Assembly: GCF_030124145.1 (NCBI RefSeq) | Contig: NZ_JASKMS010000005.1 | Span: 203,985 to 267,984 of the forward strand | Source of the DNA: Streptomyces sp. 378 | GTDB lineage: Bacteria > Actinomycetota > Actinomycetes > Streptomycetales > Streptomycetaceae | DNA: 64,000 nucleotides | Direction of reading: 5' to 3' | In this document: positions 38,127-46,684 of the stretch, piece by piece | Numbering within the stretch: position 1 is the first letter of the stretch | How the letters are laid out: each line of letters begins with the position of its first letter | The notes under the pieces: generated by a model | Seen by the model: the letters and a program-made list of their open reading frames with translations, nothing else | Told to the model about the DNA's origin: nothing | The model's database searches: none | Position numbers and translations under genes: made by a program

Positions 38127-38941
38127 GCGGGAACATCCAGCTGTTGAGCGACACCCTCGCCGCGGCGAAGTCCGAAGGGCGCTCCGCCCTCATCGCCTAC
38201 CTCCCGGCCGGGTTCCCGACCGTGGACGGCGGCATCGACGCGATCAAGGCCGTCATCGACGGCGGCGCCGACGTCGTCGAGGTCGGCCTGCCGCACAGCG
38301 ACCCCGTCCTCGACGGTCCCGTCATCCAGACCGCCGACGACATCGCCCTGCGCGGCGGCGTGAAGATCGCCGACGTGATGCGCACGGTCCGCGAGGCCCA
38401 CCGGGCCACCGGCAAGCCGATCCTCGTCATGACGTACTGGAACCCCATCGACCGCTACGGCGTCGAGCGGTTCACCGCCGAGCTCGCCGAGGCGGGCGGC
38501 GCCGGGTGCATCCTGCCCGACCTGCCCGTACAGGAGTCGGAGGGGTGGAGGGAGCACGCGGAGAAGCACGGTCTGGCCACCGTCTTCGTCGTGGCGCCCA
38601 GCAGCAAGGACGAACGGCTCGCGCGGATCACCGCGGCCGGCAGCGGATTCGTCTACGCCGCCTCCCTCATGGGCGTCACCGGCACCCGCGCCACCGTCAG
38701 CTCGCAGGCCCAGAACCTGGTGGAACGCACCCGGGCCACGGGAACGGAGCTGCCGGTCTGCGTCGGGCTCGGCGTCTCCACGCCCGCCCAGGCCGCCGAG
38801 GTCGCGGGCTTCGCCGACGGCGTGATCGTCGGCTCCGCCTTCGTCAAGGCGATGCTGGACGCACCGGACGACGCGGCCGGTGTCGAGGCCGTGCGCGCAC
38901 TCGCGGGCGACCTCGCGAAGGGCGTGCGCGGACAGGTGTGA
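38123..38941 (+). CDS. trpA: Tryptophan synthase alpha subunit
   Basis: 272 aa barrel that splits indole-3-glycerol phosphate and passes indole to TrpB. Family motifs: [13 protein letters not shown] (about 25-37), the catalytic Glu in [17 protein letters not shown], and [10 protein letters not shown] with the catalytic Asp. The phosphate loop is [11 protein letters not shown] and VGSAFVKA. The GTG overlaps the trpB stop. A terminator follows 46 bases after the stop. Confidence 0.98.
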
Positions 38942-38986
38942 GGAACCCGGAAGTCATACAGGTCCCTCGTACGGGTGGACCTGGGG

Positions 38987-39013
38987 CCGGGGAGGCGCGG
39001 TGCGCCTCCCCGG
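38987..39013 (+). terminator. Terminator after trpA
   Basis: A perfect 12-bp stem, CCGGGGAGGCGC and GCGCCTCCCCGG, with a 3-base loop and TTCGTTT behind it. It ends only 14 bases before the next start codon, so the following gene would need a promoter within or beyond this hairpin, or depends on read-through. Confidence 0.8.
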
Positions 39014-39027
39014 TTCGTTTCCGGGGT

Positions 39028-39801
39028 GTGAGCGAGAAGAACCGTGAGGGAAAGCGCACCGCCCGGGAGAAGCTGGCGGTCGAGCGCGAGAAGCAGAAGT
39101 CCGCGGACAAGCGCCGGCGCGCGCTGATCGTGGGCGGGGCCGTCGTCGCCGTCCTGGGACTCGCGGCGGTGATCGGCGTCGTCGCGGCCAACGCCGGCAA
39201 GGACGACAGCGCGGCCTCGGGCCCGGTCGTGGCGCCCTCGGGAGCCCAGGGCAAGGACGGCCTGGCCATCCCGGTGGGCAAGGACAGCGCCAAGTCCACG
39301 CTCACGGTGTGGGAGGACTTCCGCTGCCCGGCCTGCAAGTCCTTCGAGACGGCGTACCGCCCGGTGATCCACGAGCTGACGAACGCGGGACAGCTGAGGA
39401 CCGAGTACCACCTGGTCACCCTCATCGACGGCAACATGGGCGGCACCGGCTCCCGCAACGCGGCCAACGCCGCGGCCTGCGCCCAGGACGCCGGGAAGTT
39501 CCCCGCGTACCACGACGTGCTCTTCGACAACCAGCCCTCGGAGGTCGACGACGCCTACGCGGACAACGCCAGACTGATCGAGCTGGCCGGCAAGGTCGAC
39601 GGCCTGGACACCCCCGCCTTCCGCGCCTGCGTCGAGAAGGGCACGCACAACGGCTGGGTCGCCAAGTCCGACCAGGCCTTCGACAAGGGCGACTTCTCGG
39701 GCACGCCGACCGTGCTGTTCGACGGCAAGAACATCTACCAGGACCAGACGATGACCCCGGCCAAGCTGAAGCAGATGGTGCTGGAGGCGAACCAGGGGTA
39801 A
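39028..39801 (+). CDS. Membrane-anchored DsbA-like thioredoxin-fold protein
   Basis: 257 aa with the same build as the protein at 9921: a basic helical start (MSEKNREGKRTAREKLAVER), one transmembrane anchor (32-54, ALIVGGAVVAVLGLAAVIGVV) and an extracellular thioredoxin domain with CPAC (100-103) and the cis-Pro loop GTPTVLFDG. Two more cysteines (NAAACAQD and FRACVEKG) may form a structural disulfide. It probably works in disulfide formation outside the membrane. It lies between trpA and lgt, the second of which also acts in envelope protein maturation. Confidence 0.88.
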   Translation: MSEKNREGKRTAREKLAVEREKQKSADKRRRALIVGGAVVAVLGLAAVIGVVAANAGKDDSAASGPVVAPSGAQGKDGLAIPVGKDSAKSTLTVWEDFRCPACKSFETAYRPVIHELTNAGQLRTEYHLVTLIDGNMGGTGSRNAANAAACAQDAGKFPAYHDVLFDNQPSEVDDAYADNARLIELAGKVDGLDTPAFRACVEKGTHNGWVAKSDQAFDKGDFSGTPTVLFDGKNIYQDQTMTPAKLKQMVLEANQG

Positions 39802-39885
39802 GAGCTGTTCTCACGCCCCCGTTATGGACCCGTAGCCGGGCTGCCCACCGCGCCCCCGGTGCGGCACGGTAGCGTCGACCTTGCC

Positions 39886-40848
39886 ATGGAACTTGCCTTC
39901 ATTCCCAGCCCGTCGCGCGGGGTGCTGTACCTCGGCCCCATTCCGCTGCGCGGTTACGCGTTCTGCATCATCATCGGCGTCTTCGTTGCCGTCTGGCTCG
40001 GCAACAAACGCTGGATCGCCCGAGGCGGGCGGACCGGCACGGTGGCCGACATCGCCGTCTGGGCCGTGCCCTTCGGTCTGGTCGGCGGCCGCCTCTATCA
40101 CGTGATCACGGACTACGAGCTGTACTTCAGCGAGGGCCGTGACTGGGTGGACGCCTTCAAGATCTGGGAGGGCGGCCTCGGCATCTGGGGCGCCATCGCA
40201 CTCGGCGCGGTGGGCGCGTGGATCGGCTGCCGCCGCCGCGGTATCCCGCTGCCCGCGTACGCCGACGCCATCGCACCCGGCATCGCCTTCGCCCAGGCGA
40301 TCGGCCGCTGGGGCAACTGGTTCAACCAGGAGCTGTACGGCAAGCCCACCGACCTGCCGTGGGCCCTGGAGATCACCTCCTCCTCGGACGGCCGGGTGCC
40401 GGGCACATACCACCCGACGTTCCTGTACGAGTCGCTGTGGTGCGTCGGCGTGGCGTTCCTGGTCATCTGGGCGGACCGCCGCTTCCGCCTCGGACACGGC
40501 CGGGCGTTCGCGCTGTACGTCGCCGCGTACTGCGCCGGCCGGGCGTGGATCGAGTACATGCGGGTCGACGACGCCCACCACATCCTGGGTCTCCGGCTGA
40601 ACGTGTGGACCGCGATCCTGGTGTTCCTGCTCGCGGTGACGTACCTCGTGGTGTCGTCGAAGAAGCGGCCCGGGCGGGAGGACGTCGTGGAGCCCGGCGC
40701 TTCGGCTTCCGGCGATGACGCCGACGGCGGCGGGACCTCCGATGAGACGGGCAAGGACGAGGCGGCCGCCGGCGAGGACGACCGGGTCGCGGACGAGGCC
40801 GAGGCGGACGCGGACAGGAACGAGGCCGGGTCGGGGAAGAAGACCTGA
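39886..40848 (+). CDS. lgt: Prolipoprotein diacylglyceryl transferase
   Basis: 320 aa integral membrane enzyme that adds diacylglycerol to the lipobox cysteine, the step before LspA. Seven hydrophobic segments are visible. The signature is GRWGNWFNQELYG (140-152) and the following HPTFLYES is conserved. The catalytic-type His and Arg are in VGGRLYHVITDYELY. After about residue 265 comes a 55-residue acidic tail rich in Asp, Glu and Ala ending GSGKKT, typical of Streptomyces Lgt. The ATG (MELAFIPSP) is chosen over a longer frame without ribosome site. Confidence 0.96.
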   Translation: MELAFIPSPSRGVLYLGPIPLRGYAFCIIIGVFVAVWLGNKRWIARGGRTGTVADIAVWAVPFGLVGGRLYHVITDYELYFSEGRDWVDAFKIWEGGLGIWGAIALGAVGAWIGCRRRGIPLPAYADAIAPGIAFAQAIGRWGNWFNQELYGKPTDLPWALEITSSSDGRVPGTYHPTFLYESLWCVGVAFLVIWADRRFRLGHGRAFALYVAAYCAGRAWIEYMRVDDAHHILGLRLNVWTAILVFLLAVTYLVVSSKKRPGREDVVEPGASASGDDADGGGTSDETGKDEAAAGEDDRVADEAEADADRNEAGSGKKT

Positions 40849-40870
40849 CGGCCTGTCCTGTGTGACGGTG

Positions 40871-40906
40871 CGAGAGCGCCCGGGGGATGGTTCCCGGGCG
40901 CTCTCG
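40871..40906. terminator. Bidirectional terminator between lgt and the CitE-like gene
   Basis: A perfect 14-bp stem, CGAGAGCGCCCGGG and CCCGGGCGCTCTCG, with an 8-base loop. It lies between convergent stop codons and should end both lgt and the six-gene minus-strand operon. Confidence 0.9.
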
Positions 40907-40911
40907 GCGTG

Positions 40912-41727
40912 TCAGCGGCGGTCGGCCAGGGACAGGGTGCGCCGGGCCGCCGTCACCACCGCCGCGTCGATGAAGCGGCCGTCCGGGAGGGCCTGTGCGC
41001 CCCGCTCCTCGGCGGCCGCCTTCAGCACTGTCTCCGCCCGCTCGATCTCCGCCTCGGTGGGCAGATAGGCGCGTTCGATCACCGGGAGCTGCCGGGGGTG
41101 GATCGCGGCGCGGCCGAGGAAGCCCAGGGCGCGGCCGTGGGCGCAGGAGGCGGCCAGCCCGTCCAGGTCGCGGGTGTCCGGGTGGACGGACTGGGGCGGT
41201 GGGGGCAGCCCCGCGGCCCGGGCTGCCACGACCACCCGGGAGCGGGGCCAGTCGAGGCCGGTGTCGTCGCCTACGCCGAGGTCGGCCCGCAGGTCGGCCT
41301 CGCCGAGCGCGATGCCGCGCAGGTTCGGGTGGGCGCCGGCGATGGCGTACGCCTGTTCCACGGCGAGGGCCGTCTCCAGCAGGGCGTACAGGTCGGCGCG
41401 AGCGGCTCGGCGTGCGGCGCGGGTGATCTCGGCCGGTGAGGTGATCTTGGGGAGGCGGAGGCCGGAGAGCCCGGGTGCCGGGGCCAGTGCCGCCAGGTCC
41501 TGCTCGCCCCAGGGGCTGTCCAGGGCGTTGACGCGGACGTGCACCGGGACCGCCGGCGGGTTGCCGAGGAGGTCGGAGGTCGCGGCGCGGGCGTAGGCCT
41601 TGCGGTCGGGGGCGACCGCGTCCTCCAGGTCGATGACGACGACGTCGGCGCCGCAGGTGAGGGCCTTCGCCACCACGGCGGGACGGTCGCCCGGGGCGTA
41701 CAGCCAGGTGAGCGGGAACGCCGTCAC
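40912..41727 (-). CDS. CitE-like HpcH/HpaI aldolase/lyase family protein
   Basis: 271 aa, the size of the citrate lyase beta-like (CitE/CLYBL/Mcl) CoA-thioester lyases. Motifs: LYAPGDRPAVVAKAL (9-23), VIDLEDAVAP (31-40) with Mg-binding acids, RVNALDSPWG with the CoA-binding Arg, LLETA and GEADLRADLG. Last gene of the operon; the GTG start overlaps the CaiB-like stop. Together with a CoA-transferase it suggests activation then cleavage of a carboxylic acid as its CoA thioester. The acid is unknown. Confidence 0.9.
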   Translation of the reverse strand: MTAFPLTWLYAPGDRPAVVAKALTCGADVVVIDLEDAVAPDRKAYARAATSDLLGNPPAVPVHVRVNALDSPWGEQDLAALAPAPGLSGLRLPKITSPAEITRAARRAARADLYALLETALAVEQAYAIAGAHPNLRGIALGEADLRADLGVGDDTGLDWPRSRVVVAARAAGLPPPPQSVHPDTRDLDGLAASCAHGRALGFLGRAAIHPRQLPVIERAYLPTEAEIERAETVLKAAAEERGAQALPDGRFIDAAVVTAARRTLSLADRR

Positions 41728-42923
41728 AGGGCGCCCTCCGCGCGCAGTGCCGTCAGGTCGTCCGGTGTCAGACCCAGTTCGGTGAGGACCTCGTCGGTGT
41801 CCGCGCCGTGCGGGCGGCCGGCCCAGCGGATCGCACCGGGCGTGGCGGAGAGCCGGAAGAGGACGTTCTGCATGCGCAGCGGGCCGAGCTCGGGGTCGTC
41901 GACGGTGGTGATGGTGTCCAGGGCCTGGTACTGAGGGTCCGCCATCACGTCCTGGACGTCCTGGACCGGGGCCACCGCCGCCTCCGCCTTCTCGAAGGCG
42001 GCCATGACGTCGGCGCGGGTGCGCGCGGCGATCCAGTCGCCGACCGCCGCGTCGAGGACATCGGCGTGCCGGGCGCGGTCGGCGCCCGAGGCGAACCAGG
42101 GCTCGTCGATCAGTTCCGGGCGGCCGACCAGGCGCATCACGCGTTCCGCGACCGACTGGGCCGACGTGGAGACGGCGACCCAGGTGCCGTCCGCCGTCCG
42201 GTAGACGCCGCGCGGAGCGTTGTTGGGGGAGCGGTTGCCGGTGCGGGGCTGGATGTGGCCGAGCTGGTCGTACCAGAGGGGCTGGGGGCCCAGCGCGGCC
42301 AGGATCGGTTCGATCAGGGCCAGGTCGACGACCTGGCCCTCGCCGGTGCGCTCGCGGGCGGCGAGCGCCGTCATCACGGCGTACGCCGTCGTCAGACCCG
42401 CGATGGAGTCGGCCAGGCCGAAGGGCGGGAGGGTCGGGGGCGCGTCCGGTTCGCCGGTGATCGCGGCGAAGCCGCTCATCGCCTCGGCGAGGGTCCCGAA
42501 GCCGGGGCGGTGCGCGGAGGGGCCGAACTGGCCGAAGCCGGTGACGCGGGCCAGGACCAGCCGGGGGTTGACGGCCGACAGCTCCGGCCAGCCGAGGTCC
42601 CACTTCTCCAGGGTGCCGGGGCGGAAGTTCTCGATGACCACGTCGGCGGTCTCGGCCAGGCGCAGGAGCGTGGTGCGGCCGCCGGGCTTGGACAGGTCGA
42701 GCGTCATGGTGCGCTTGTTGCGGCCGAGCATCTTCCACCACAGGCCCACGCCGTCCTTCGACGGGCCGTGGCCACGGGAGGGGTCCGGCTTCCTCGGGTG
42801 CTCGATCTTGACGACCTCGGCGCCGAAGTCGCCGAGCAGGGTGGCGGCCATCGGGCCGGCGAAGAGGGTGGCCAGGTCGAGGACGCGCAGGCCGCTGAGG
42901 GGCGTGGTCGTGGGCGCGGTCAT
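41724..42923 (-). CDS. CaiB/BaiF family CoA-transferase
   Basis: 399 aa family III CoA-transferase. The start LSGLRVLDLATLFAGPMAATLLGD-type region, GRNKRTMTLDL (67-77) and ENFRPGTLEKWDLG (98-111) are typical. The catalytic aspartate is D172 in PFGLADSIAG. These enzymes move CoA from a donor thioester to a carboxylic acid. The ATG overlaps the stop of the glycohydrolase gene upstream, and its stop overlaps the CitE-like start, so the transferase is tightly coupled to both. Confidence 0.92.
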   Translation of the reverse strand: MTAPTTTPLSGLRVLDLATLFAGPMAATLLGDFGAEVVKIEHPRKPDPSRGHGPSKDGVGLWWKMLGRNKRTMTLDLSKPGGRTTLLRLAETADVVIENFRPGTLEKWDLGWPELSAVNPRLVLARVTGFGQFGPSAHRPGFGTLAEAMSGFAAITGEPDAPPTLPPFGLADSIAGLTTAYAVMTALAARERTGEGQVVDLALIEPILAALGPQPLWYDQLGHIQPRTGNRSPNNAPRGVYRTADGTWVAVSTSAQSVAERVMRLVGRPELIDEPWFASGADRARHADVLDAAVGDWIAARTRADVMAAFEKAEAAVAPVQDVQDVMADPQYQALDTITTVDDPELGPLRMQNVLFRLSATPGAIRWAGRPHGADTDEVLTELGLTPDDLTALRAEGAL

Positions 42924-44281
42924 GGGCGGAGGGTCTCCCGGTGCGTGAGGTGGGCGAGGGTGTCGAAGCCGATGCCGTTGAAGTCGCCGACGGATGTCGA
43001 CAGCCGGTTCTTCAGGGGCGCCGTCCAGCGGTCGGGGAGCGCCCCGGGGTGCCCTGCCAGCAGTCCGGCGATGCCGCCGGCCGTCGCGCCGTTGGAGTCG
43101 GTGTCCCAGCCGCCGCTCACGACACGGCAGACGGAGCCGGCGAAGTCGCCGTTCGCGTGGGTGAGGGCGGCGGCGATCAGGGCGGTGTTGGGGACGGCGT
43201 GCACCCAGTGGTGGGTGTCGGCGTGGCGGGCGTGGAGTGCGTCGACGACCGTGTCGAAGTCTTCGTGCTCGTGCGCCAGCCGGACGGCCTCGCGAACGGC
43301 CCGGGCCAGGCGCGAGCGGGGTGGGACGACGGTGAGGCCGGTCCGCAGGCAGGTGTGGACGTCGTGTGCGCCGGTCGCCGCGGCGGCGATTCCGGCCGCC
43401 GCGAACATGGCCGCGTAGACGCCGTTGGCGGTGTGGGTCAAGGTGGCGTCCCGGTGGGCCTGTTCGGCGGCCGCGGCCGGGTCGCCGGGGTTGGTCCAGC
43501 CGTGGATGTCGGCGCGGATCAGGGCGCCGATCCATTCCCGGAACGGGTTGCGGTGGCGGGCGGTGTGCGGGGGTTCGAGGCCGCAGAGCAGGTTGCGGTA
43601 GGCGATGCGCTCGGCGGTGAAGGTGCGGCCGGCGGGGAGTTCGTCGAGCCAGGTCCGGGCCACGTCCGTGGAGGTGAAGGCCCTGCCGTGGCGTTGGAGG
43701 AGGACGAGGTTGAGCAGGGGGTAGTTGAGGTCGTCGTCCTCGGGCATGCCGTCGATGTTCTCGGCGAGGGAGGTGTGCGCCGAGCGGCGGTTCCAGGGGT
43801 GGCGTCTCAGGAGTTCCTCGGGGACGCCCCGGGCGGTGAAGTAGCCGGCGAGGGGCCAGTTTCCGGAGGCCCGGGCGAGTCGGCGGATGGCGTCGAGGGG
43901 GAGCTTCTCGACGGGTTTGCCCAGCAGGCAGCCGGTGGCGCGGCCGAGCCAGGCGGCTTCGAGGTGCTGCGGGGTCGTGGCCCCCGGGCCCGCGGGTCCG
44001 GGCCAGTCGGGGCAGGCGGCCTTGATCCTCGCCAGGTCGGTCGGTTCGTCGTCGGCCAACGCGCTGGGCAGGTCGGCCAGTTCGTCCAGGAGGTCCTTCG
44101 CCAGCCGGCGCAGGGAGCGGGAGGCCGGGGTGGGGGACGCGCCCGCTGCGGCCGGAGCCTGCGGGCCGCCTGCCGCTCGCCAGCGTGCTGCGACGTGCTT
44201 CGGCTCGCGTCCGTCCTGGGCCGCCTGGCGGAGTTCATGGCCGATCAGGTCCTCCGGCTGGATCCAGGTCAGTCGGAGCAT
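42920..44281 (-). CDS. ADP-ribosylglycohydrolase family paralogue 1 (altered first motif)
   Basis: 453 aa. An N-terminal ~105-residue extension (LTWIQPEDLIGHELRQAA, then a Pro/Ala linker) precedes the glycohydrolase domain. The usual GDALG motif reads GCLLG (117-121), losing the Asp. The second motif is present as MPEDDDLNYPLLNL (179-192) and the last as GGWDTDSNGATAGG, so the other acids are kept. It may use a different metal arrangement or substrate. The start overlaps the end of the next paralogue by 13 bases; the stop overlaps the CaiB-like start. Confidence 0.88.
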   Translation of the reverse strand: MLRLTWIQPEDLIGHELRQAAQDGREPKHVAARWRAAGGPQAPAAAGASPTPASRSLRRLAKDLLDELADLPSALADDEPTDLARIKAACPDWPGPAGPGATTPQHLEAAWLGRATGCLLGKPVEKLPLDAIRRLARASGNWPLAGYFTARGVPEELLRRHPWNRRSAHTSLAENIDGMPEDDDLNYPLLNLVLLQRHGRAFTSTDVARTWLDELPAGRTFTAERIAYRNLLCGLEPPHTARHRNPFREWIGALIRADIHGWTNPGDPAAAAEQAHRDATLTHTANGVYAAMFAAAGIAAAATGAHDVHTCLRTGLTVVPPRSRLARAVREAVRLAHEHEDFDTVVDALHARHADTHHWVHAVPNTALIAAALTHANGDFAGSVCRVVSGGWDTDSNGATAGGIAGLLAGHPGALPDRWTAPLKNRLSTSVGDFNGIGFDTLAHLTHRETLRP

Positions 44282-45438
44282 TCCCGGCCTCCGAGGGACG
44301 CGAAGGCCTGCTCGTGGGCGCGGCGGCGAGCCACGTCGCGGGTGAAGATCTCGCGGGTCACGGCGGTGAGGGTGGCCGCCGGTTCCCACAGGTCCAGACG
44401 GCTCGCCTCCGCGACCGTCTTGGCCCAGTCCTCCGGGACCGGGGAGCCCAGGGCGCCGGCCAGGGCGCCGGCCATCGTGGCGATGGAGTCGCAGTCGCGG
44501 CCGTAGTTCACCGCGCCGAGGACCGTGTGGCGGTAGTCGCCGCGCGCCACGAGCAACAGGCCCAGCGCGACCGGGAGTTCCTCGATGGAGTGGAGGCGGG
44601 ACGGCCGGCGGGCGCCGAGCGAGGGGGCGCGGTAGTCCGGGCCCACCGTGTCGTAGGGGGCCACGGCCTCGCGCAGCGGGCGCAGTGCCGACTCGAAGTC
44701 CGGGTGGCGGGACGCCTCCTCGCAGACCCGCTCGATCGCGGTCCGGGTGCCGTCCTTCGCCAGGGAGAGGCAGGCCGAGACCACCGAGTCCGGGGTCGCG
44801 CCGGGGGTGCACGCCGCCGCCACCGCGGCGGCCAGGACGCCCGCGGCCTCACGGCCGTACGACGACTGGTGTGCACCGGCGATGTCCAGGGCCTCGGCGT
44901 ACGCCGCCCTCGGGTCGGCCGCGTTGACCAGGCCGACCGGGGCCGTGTACATCGCCGCGCCGCAGTTGACGATGTTGCCGGTGCCGGCCTCGCGCGGGTC
45001 GGCATGGCCGTAGTGGATCCGTGTCACCAGCCACTTCTCCGCCAGGAAGATCCGCTGCAGGGGCAGGGCCCGCGTCTCCAGTTCCGGGATCCAGCGCGGC
45101 TCGGTCATCAGGTCCGGGACCAGGTGGTCGGCGATCGCGTAGGCGTCGAGGTGGTCGCGGACCCGGGCGTAGACGCGGACCAGGGCGTGGGTCATCAAAG
45201 TGTCGTCGGTGACGTGGCCGTCGCCCTTGTGGTAGGGGGCGAGGGGGCGGGCCGTGCGCCAGTCGTCGCCGTGCCAGGGGCCGACGATGCCGTGGACGCG
45301 ACCGCCGTGGCGTTCGAGGATCTGCTCGGGTGAGTAGCCCTCGACGGGACCGCCGAGCGCGTCGCCGACCGCTGCTCCTACCAGCGCTCCGGTGATCCGC
45401 TCGTCCAGAGTGGCGTTTTGGTGTGGTTTGGGCTGCAT
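44269..45438 (-). CDS. ADP-ribosylglycohydrolase family paralogue 2 (motifs intact)
   Basis: 389 aa. All three metal-site motifs are canonical: GDALGGP (25-31), TDDTLM (77-82) and NYGRDCDSIATMAGALAGAL near residue 310. This is the DraG/ARH type that removes ADP-ribose or cleaves related N- and O-glycosidic bonds with two Mg/Mn ions. The ATG at 45438 is used; an in-frame GTG at 45453 would overlap the upstream gene by 8 bases. It is the most likely active enzyme of the set, with paralogue 4. Confidence 0.9.
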   Translation of the reverse strand: MQPKPHQNATLDERITGALVGAAVGDALGGPVEGYSPEQILERHGGRVHGIVGPWHGDDWRTARPLAPYHKGDGHVTDDTLMTHALVRVYARVRDHLDAYAIADHLVPDLMTEPRWIPELETRALPLQRIFLAEKWLVTRIHYGHADPREAGTGNIVNCGAAMYTAPVGLVNAADPRAAYAEALDIAGAHQSSYGREAAGVLAAAVAAACTPGATPDSVVSACLSLAKDGTRTAIERVCEEASRHPDFESALRPLREAVAPYDTVGPDYRAPSLGARRPSRLHSIEELPVALGLLLVARGDYRHTVLGAVNYGRDCDSIATMAGALAGALGSPVPEDWAKTVAEASRLDLWEPAATLTAVTREIFTRDVARRRAHEQAFASLGGRECSD

Positions 45439-45445
45439 GGCCGCA

Positions 45446-46684
45446 TCATCCACCCGGGCGGGCCGGTTGGACGGCTTCCAGGAGTTCGGCGAGTTCCACG
45501 AGGTCCGTGCCGGTCAGGCGGGGGAGGACGCAGCCGGAGAGGGTGCGGCAGGTGTCCCGCCAGGAGGCGGGGATCGACGCGCCGCCGCCCAGGGCGCCGG
45601 TGAGGGCACCCGCGAGGGCCGGGGCGGAGTCCGCGACGCGGGACAGGCAGGCCGCCGCGGGGAGCGCCTCCGCGATGCGGCCGCGGGCGGCGGTGGCCAG
45701 GGCGAGGGCGACCGGGACGGTTTCGGCGGCGGCGATGCCGTAGCTGTAGACGTGGTCGACGATCTGGTGCTCCAGGGGCGGGACCAGGGCGAAGGCGCCG
45801 TCCGCGGCAGTGGCGAGTTCCAGGGCGTGCCGGGCGTTGCGGCCGATCTCCGTCTCCTCGGGGAGTTCGGCCAGGGCCGCCGTGACACAGGCGTCGACGT
45901 CCGCGCCGGCCAGGGCGAGGGCGAGTGCCGCCGCCATGGCGCGGGCGCCGTGGACGCCGTCGCCGTCCTGGGTGTAGCGGGCGTCGAACTCGGCGAGGTC
46001 GGCGGCGGAGCGGGGGTCGCCGGGGTGGGCCACGGCCAGGACACAGGCGCGTACGCAGGCGGCGTCGTCGAAGTAGTGCGGGTTGTCGTGCCCGGTGGCG
46101 GGCGGGCGCAGGCCGGTGGCGAGGTTGCCCAGGCCGGCACGGACGGAGATGCGGGCGCGCAGAGGGAGGACGGCGGACTCGATCTCGGGGGCACGGTCCG
46201 CTGCCGCGGCGACCTCGCTCGCGAGCGCGTTCCAGGTGAGGTCGATCGCGGCGCGGGTGCGGCGTTCGCGGCTGAGGTCGTTCAGGACGGTGTCGTCGCC
46301 GGCGCGCAGGAGTGCTTCCGCGGCGAAGGCCGCCCATTCCGCGTCGTCGGAGGGGCCGAGGCGGAGGGGCTCCGGAGGCTGGTTCAGGGCGATGGGGACA
46401 GGGAGGGTGGTGGTGGCGTTCTGTTCGGCGAAGGTGTCCAGTTCGCGGGTGAGGCGGCGGGTCCAGTCGGGCATGCGGGCGGCTCTGTGGCGGGCGGCGG
46501 GCCAGCCCGCGGCGTCCCCGGCGGCCAGTCCGAGCAGGAGGCCTTCGGTCCTCTTCCCGGCTTCGGTGTCGCTTTCGGCGCTCTTGTCTGCCGCCCGTGC
46601 ACCGCTCGTGACCGTTACCCGAAGGGCCCTGGTCTCCCGTGGGGCGGCCTCACCGTCGGCGGCCGGCGCTTCGTACGTCGTCAT
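45446..46684 (-). CDS. ADP-ribosylglycohydrolase family paralogue 3 (degenerate motifs)
   Basis: 412 aa. A polar N-terminal 45 residues precede the domain. The first motif reads GLAAGDAAGWP (52-62), so the Asp is kept. The second is weak (PSDDAEW). In the third the usual RDADT is replaced by SRVADSAPALAGAL, so the first metal-binding Asp is Val. Catalysis is therefore doubtful; binding or a partner role is possible. The start overlaps the stop of paralogue 4 (ATGA). Confidence 0.85.
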   Translation of the reverse strand: MTTYEAPAADGEAAPRETRALRVTVTSGARAADKSAESDTEAGKRTEGLLLGLAAGDAAGWPAARHRAARMPDWTRRLTRELDTFAEQNATTTLPVPIALNQPPEPLRLGPSDDAEWAAFAAEALLRAGDDTVLNDLSRERRTRAAIDLTWNALASEVAAAADRAPEIESAVLPLRARISVRAGLGNLATGLRPPATGHDNPHYFDDAACVRACVLAVAHPGDPRSAADLAEFDARYTQDGDGVHGARAMAAALALALAGADVDACVTAALAELPEETEIGRNARHALELATAADGAFALVPPLEHQIVDHVYSYGIAAAETVPVALALATAARGRIAEALPAAACLSRVADSAPALAGALTGALGGGASIPASWRDTCRTLSGCVLPRLTGTDLVELAELLEAVQPARPGG

